Below, one piece after another: positions 61,743 to 64,000 of a stretch of 64,000 nt of DNA. The notes under the pieces were generated by a model that was given only the letters and a program-made list of their open reading frames with translations, was not told where the DNA came from and ran no database searches. Each line of letters begins with the position of its first letter. Position 1 is the stretch's first letter. The stretch comes from G020354945 sp964570585 (GTDB lineage: Bacteria; Omnitrophota; Gorgyraeia; JABMRG01; JAFGKX01), in contig CAZMYR010000002.1 in NCBI GenBank assembly GCA_964570585.1, positions 36,144 to 100,143 on the forward strand, in the 5' to 3' direction. Position numbers and translations under genes: made by a program.

Positions 61743-62563
61743 TTTCTTATGTAAACAGCCTCTATCTGTTCGCCCTTATTTATTAAACTTGCAAAATTTG
61801 CTATAAGATCTTTCATTTTATTTTTAAGCCAGGTATTAGTAGGAGGCTCAAGTCTTCCTCTCTGCTGCATAAAAACGGGCCTAAGGTCTGAATTCTTTGT
61901 AATAATATTGTTTAAAGTCCTTCTTGTGTAAAAAAAGATATGCGTATGCGGCGCCCATTGTAACCAGTTCTGTCCCATTATAACTCTCATCAAGGATTCG
62001 TAGGCTGGAACATTTATGATTAATATGCCATCGCGGGTTAGGATCCTATTTATCTCTTTTATCAATCTTATAGGGTCGTGTATATGTTCAAAGACATGGT
62101 TCAGGACTACACCGGAGAAAAAATGTTCATTGAAGTGTGCATTGTATATTTCACCTAAAAATATATTTCTCCCTTTTCTTCTTCCATACTCAACAGCCTT
62201 TTCGTATAATTCAACACCATATGCCTTAAAGCCTTTTTTCTCTGCCTCTTCTAATAATTTACCTGCGAAGCAACCTATATCGAGTAAATTTCCTGAGTTT
62301 ACATATTTTTTAGCGAGCTTAACAATGCCCCTGGCCCAGTAATTATCTTTTTCTTCCTGGTCTATATCTCTAACAAAGGCGTAGCTTAAGTCCTCTTTTA
62401 GCTTAGTAATATCCGGCACAGGATAAGTCCTTGCCAATCCGCAATTTTTACACTTTATAATCTCAAAGTAATAATTTCTGACACTATGCCTATTAAAATT
62501 ACCTGAAAAAATCCTCTTATAATTTTTGTTACCGCATATGCACTGTAAATTATAATTAACCAT
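61739..62563 (-). CDS. SAM-dependent methyltransferase with N-terminal zinc ribbon
   Basis: A 274-residue class I methyltransferase related to the one at 54322-55323. The zinc ribbon is CICGNKNYK plus IKCKNCGLART. SAM motif I is LLDIGCFAGKLLEEA, and the motif VLNHVFEHIHDP follows. Shorter than its relative at the C-terminus. It probably methylates a sugar on the lipid-linked intermediate. It is between two GT4 genes in one operon. Confidence 0.87.
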   Translation of the reverse strand: MVNYNLQCICGNKNYKRIFSGNFNRHSVRNYYFEIIKCKNCGLARTYPVPDITKLKEDLSYAFVRDIDQEEKDNYWARGIVKLAKKYVNSGNLLDIGCFAGKLLEEAEKKGFKAYGVELYEKAVEYGRRKGRNIFLGEIYNAHFNEHFFSGVVLNHVFEHIHDPIRLIKEINRILTRDGILIINVPAYESLMRVIMGQNWLQWAPHTHIFFYTRRTLNNIITKNSDLRPVFMQQRGRLEPPTNTWLKNKMKDLIANFASLINKGEQIEAVYIRK

Positions 62564-62593
62564 TATATCCTCAAAAACATCTTTATCTAAAAA

Positions 62594-63832
62594 CTACGAA
62601 GCTTTTCCTTTCTTTAAAGATTCTGCTAAAAGATTAAACATCTTTACACTCGCCTCCCAGGTATAATTCCTCTCCGCTTTTTCTCTAACATTTTTTGAAA
62701 ATTTGCGGCGTAGCTTTTCACTATCCATTAATCTTAACACTGCATCTGCAAAGGCATCTGTATTATCTCTTATAAAGGCATCTTCGCCATCCACCAAATC
62801 TATGCCTTCGCAACCAATGGAGGTTGTTACAATCGGACAGCCTGCCGCCATAGCTTCCAATATCTTGATTCTTATCCCGCTAGCGTTAATCAAAGGGACA
62901 ACAAATGCCTTTGTGGATTTCAAATATGGTCTCATATCTTCAACAAACCCGAGTGTTTTTACGTTTTTGCCAAAAGACTCCGCAATTACACCGTTGAATC
63001 CTTTGCCTATAATAATAAATTCAGCCGAAGGTTTTCTGCTGAGTATTTTCGGCCAGATATCTTTTAAGAAAAACCTGATTGCGTCTATATTTAATGTATT
63101 TACCGCAGAACCGACAAATAATATCATGTCTTCAAGCTCTTGCTCATTTCTTTCAGAACGATAATATTCTATATCCACGCCCCTTGGAATAGCCGTAACA
63201 CCTAAACAAGGGTTGAATGTTTTAATGATGTTCTTATCAACTTCGGTCATAGTAATAATATGGTCAACCTGCTTCCAGGCCTTAGTTTCGAGTAAATACA
63301 GTTTGATATAGTCCGCAAAGATAATAAGTTTATTAAAAATTTTATACCAGGGGAGTAACCTTATTTGACGCTCCCATTTTATGTATGATATATCATGCTC
63401 AACTAATATCTGGGGGATGTTAACATTTTTTTGAATGTAACGTATGGATTGGGTGAATTCATAACATATTAAATCAAAGCCTTCTTTTAAGAGAGAAGAT
63501 AATTTCATTTTAAGTTCAGGCTCATAGCGGTAGCTTAAAATAAAAGGCATGCAAAAGGGTAAAAATGCCGTAATATATTTTGCTATCCTTAAGATAATGC
63601 GTAAAAAACGGCTTCGGTTTCGTGGTTTAATACGCTTTTTAACAACAATGACTTTTTCGCATATATCTTTTAGTAGTTCTGTGTTTTCTTTATCCTCTTC
63701 AGGATGCAGAATACAAAGCAAGGTAATATTATGCTCGCGGTTAAGTTGTTTGATATAATTATATATGGATACCTTTCCCCCAACATCAAGGGGATATGGA
63801 AAAAACGGGGATACAATAAGTATTTTCATCAT
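62594..63832 (-). CDS. GT4 family glycosyltransferase
   Basis: A 412-residue GT4. It begins MMKILIVSPFFPYPLDVGGKVS. The donor domain has LFVGSAVNTLNIDAIRFFL and INASGIRIKILEAMAAGCPIV, in which the first Glu of E-x7-E is replaced, as in the subfamily related to sugar transferases of the PEP-CTERM/XrtA type. It overlaps nothing; 30 bases separate it from the methyltransferase gene, and the previous gene ends 1 base before its ATG. Confidence 0.88.
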   Translation of the reverse strand: MMKILIVSPFFPYPLDVGGKVSIYNYIKQLNREHNITLLCILHPEEDKENTELLKDICEKVIVVKKRIKPRNRSRFLRIILRIAKYITAFLPFCMPFILSYRYEPELKMKLSSLLKEGFDLICYEFTQSIRYIQKNVNIPQILVEHDISYIKWERQIRLLPWYKIFNKLIIFADYIKLYLLETKAWKQVDHIITMTEVDKNIIKTFNPCLGVTAIPRGVDIEYYRSERNEQELEDMILFVGSAVNTLNIDAIRFFLKDIWPKILSRKPSAEFIIIGKGFNGVIAESFGKNVKTLGFVEDMRPYLKSTKAFVVPLINASGIRIKILEAMAAGCPIVTTSIGCEGIDLVDGEDAFIRDNTDAFADAVLRLMDSEKLRRKFSKNVREKAERNYTWEASVKMFNLLAESLKKGKAS

Positions 63833-63833
63833 A

Positions 63834-64000
63834 TCATTTTAATATATTTTTATAAATACTGGCAAGCTGCTTAGAGGATTTGCTGCTGTCAAATTTCGCC
63901 TTTGTTCTATTTATTGCTTTTACAGAAAGTCTTTTTCCCAATTCTTTATTTTTAACCAGCAAATTAATACTATCCGCTAATGCTTTAGCACTGCATGGTT
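63834..64000 (-). CDS. C-terminal end of a GT4-like glycosyltransferase (partial)
   Basis: An open frame entering at the window edge, with the last 54 codons and a TGA at 63834-63836. It reads ALADSINLLVKNKELGKRL then AINRTKAKFDSSKSSKQLA, the usual C-terminal helices of GT4 enzymes. The N-terminal part is outside the window. The stop is 1 base before the ATG of the next gene. Confidence 0.65.
   Translation of the reverse strand, partial: PCSAKALADSINLLVKNKELGKRLSVKAINRTKAKFDSSKSSKQLASIYKNILK

Noticed and set aside
1..64000. CRISPR arrays, rRNA and tRNA genes
   Set aside because: No regularly spaced short direct repeats and no conserved rRNA or tRNA sequence were found by eye on either strand.

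Overview
The window is about 64 kb of AT-rich bacterial DNA. It is an assembled scaffold with one 100-base N gap (41033-41132). Almost every gene lies on the minus strand, tightly packed and often with 4-base start/stop overlaps, so transcription runs mainly from base 64000 towards base 1. The content is a very large surface-polysaccharide locus: GT2, GT4 and GT-C glycosyltransferases, a polyprenyl-phosphate sugar-1-phosphate transferase, sugar/lipid methyltransferases, a DegT-type aminotransferase and a Wzm/Wzt-type ABC exporter. It also holds an exceptional set of radical SAM enzymes. The mix of cobalamin-binding radical SAM proteins, dolichyl-phosphate-mannose-synthase-like GT2s, PMT-like GT-C enzymes and an LPGN-type GGDEF protein suggests an uncultured, probably Gram-negative, anaerobic lineage such as Omnitrophota. 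That assignment is inference; the window has no rRNA or tRNA gene.

Layout, in order of minus-strand transcription. 64000-49173 is a conventional glycan-assembly block: GT4s, GT2s, Zn-ribbon methyltransferases, GT-C membrane enzymes and a WcaJ/WbaP-like initiating transferase. 48900-46600 is a small regulatory island with a membrane diguanylate-cyclase-like protein, a small membrane protein, several palindromes and the only convincing plus-strand gene (a secreted YYD-repeat protein). 46574-42507 holds a GT4, a cobalamin-type radical SAM protein with an unknown N-terminal domain, and the ABC permease. 42504-22112 is the striking core. It has the ABC ATPase, a three-copy array of a tryptophan-rich module, radical SAM enzymes carrying the same module, one protein with two complete cobalamin radical SAM units, and one protein with three complete radical SAM/SPASM units. 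21940-1 returns to GT2/GT4/GT-C enzymes, three more single-unit cobalamin radical SAM proteins, a DegT aminotransferase, an esterase-like hydrolase and an asparagine-synthase homologue without its glutaminase cysteine.

In total I count 14 radical SAM domains in 11 polypeptides: 9 with an N-terminal cobalamin-binding-type domain and 5 of the CNNNCIGCW/SPASM type. The best candidate for an undescribed system is the recurring module of about 200-240 residues, seen seven times (one copy partial). It is fused to the exporter ATPase, to two cobalamin radical SAM enzymes, and strung together as an array. In known Wzt proteins the ATPase carries a C-terminal domain that recognises the finished glycan. 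The pattern therefore suggests that glycan-modifying radical enzymes and the exporter share one substrate-recognition module. The contigs on either side of the N gap join in frame at a repeated sequence, so the ATPase and the array are probably one long protein.

The core also carries near-perfect direct repeats (1646 bp, 392 bp, 216 bp and 52 bp). They point either to very recent duplication and domain swapping or to assembly errors; long reads would decide.
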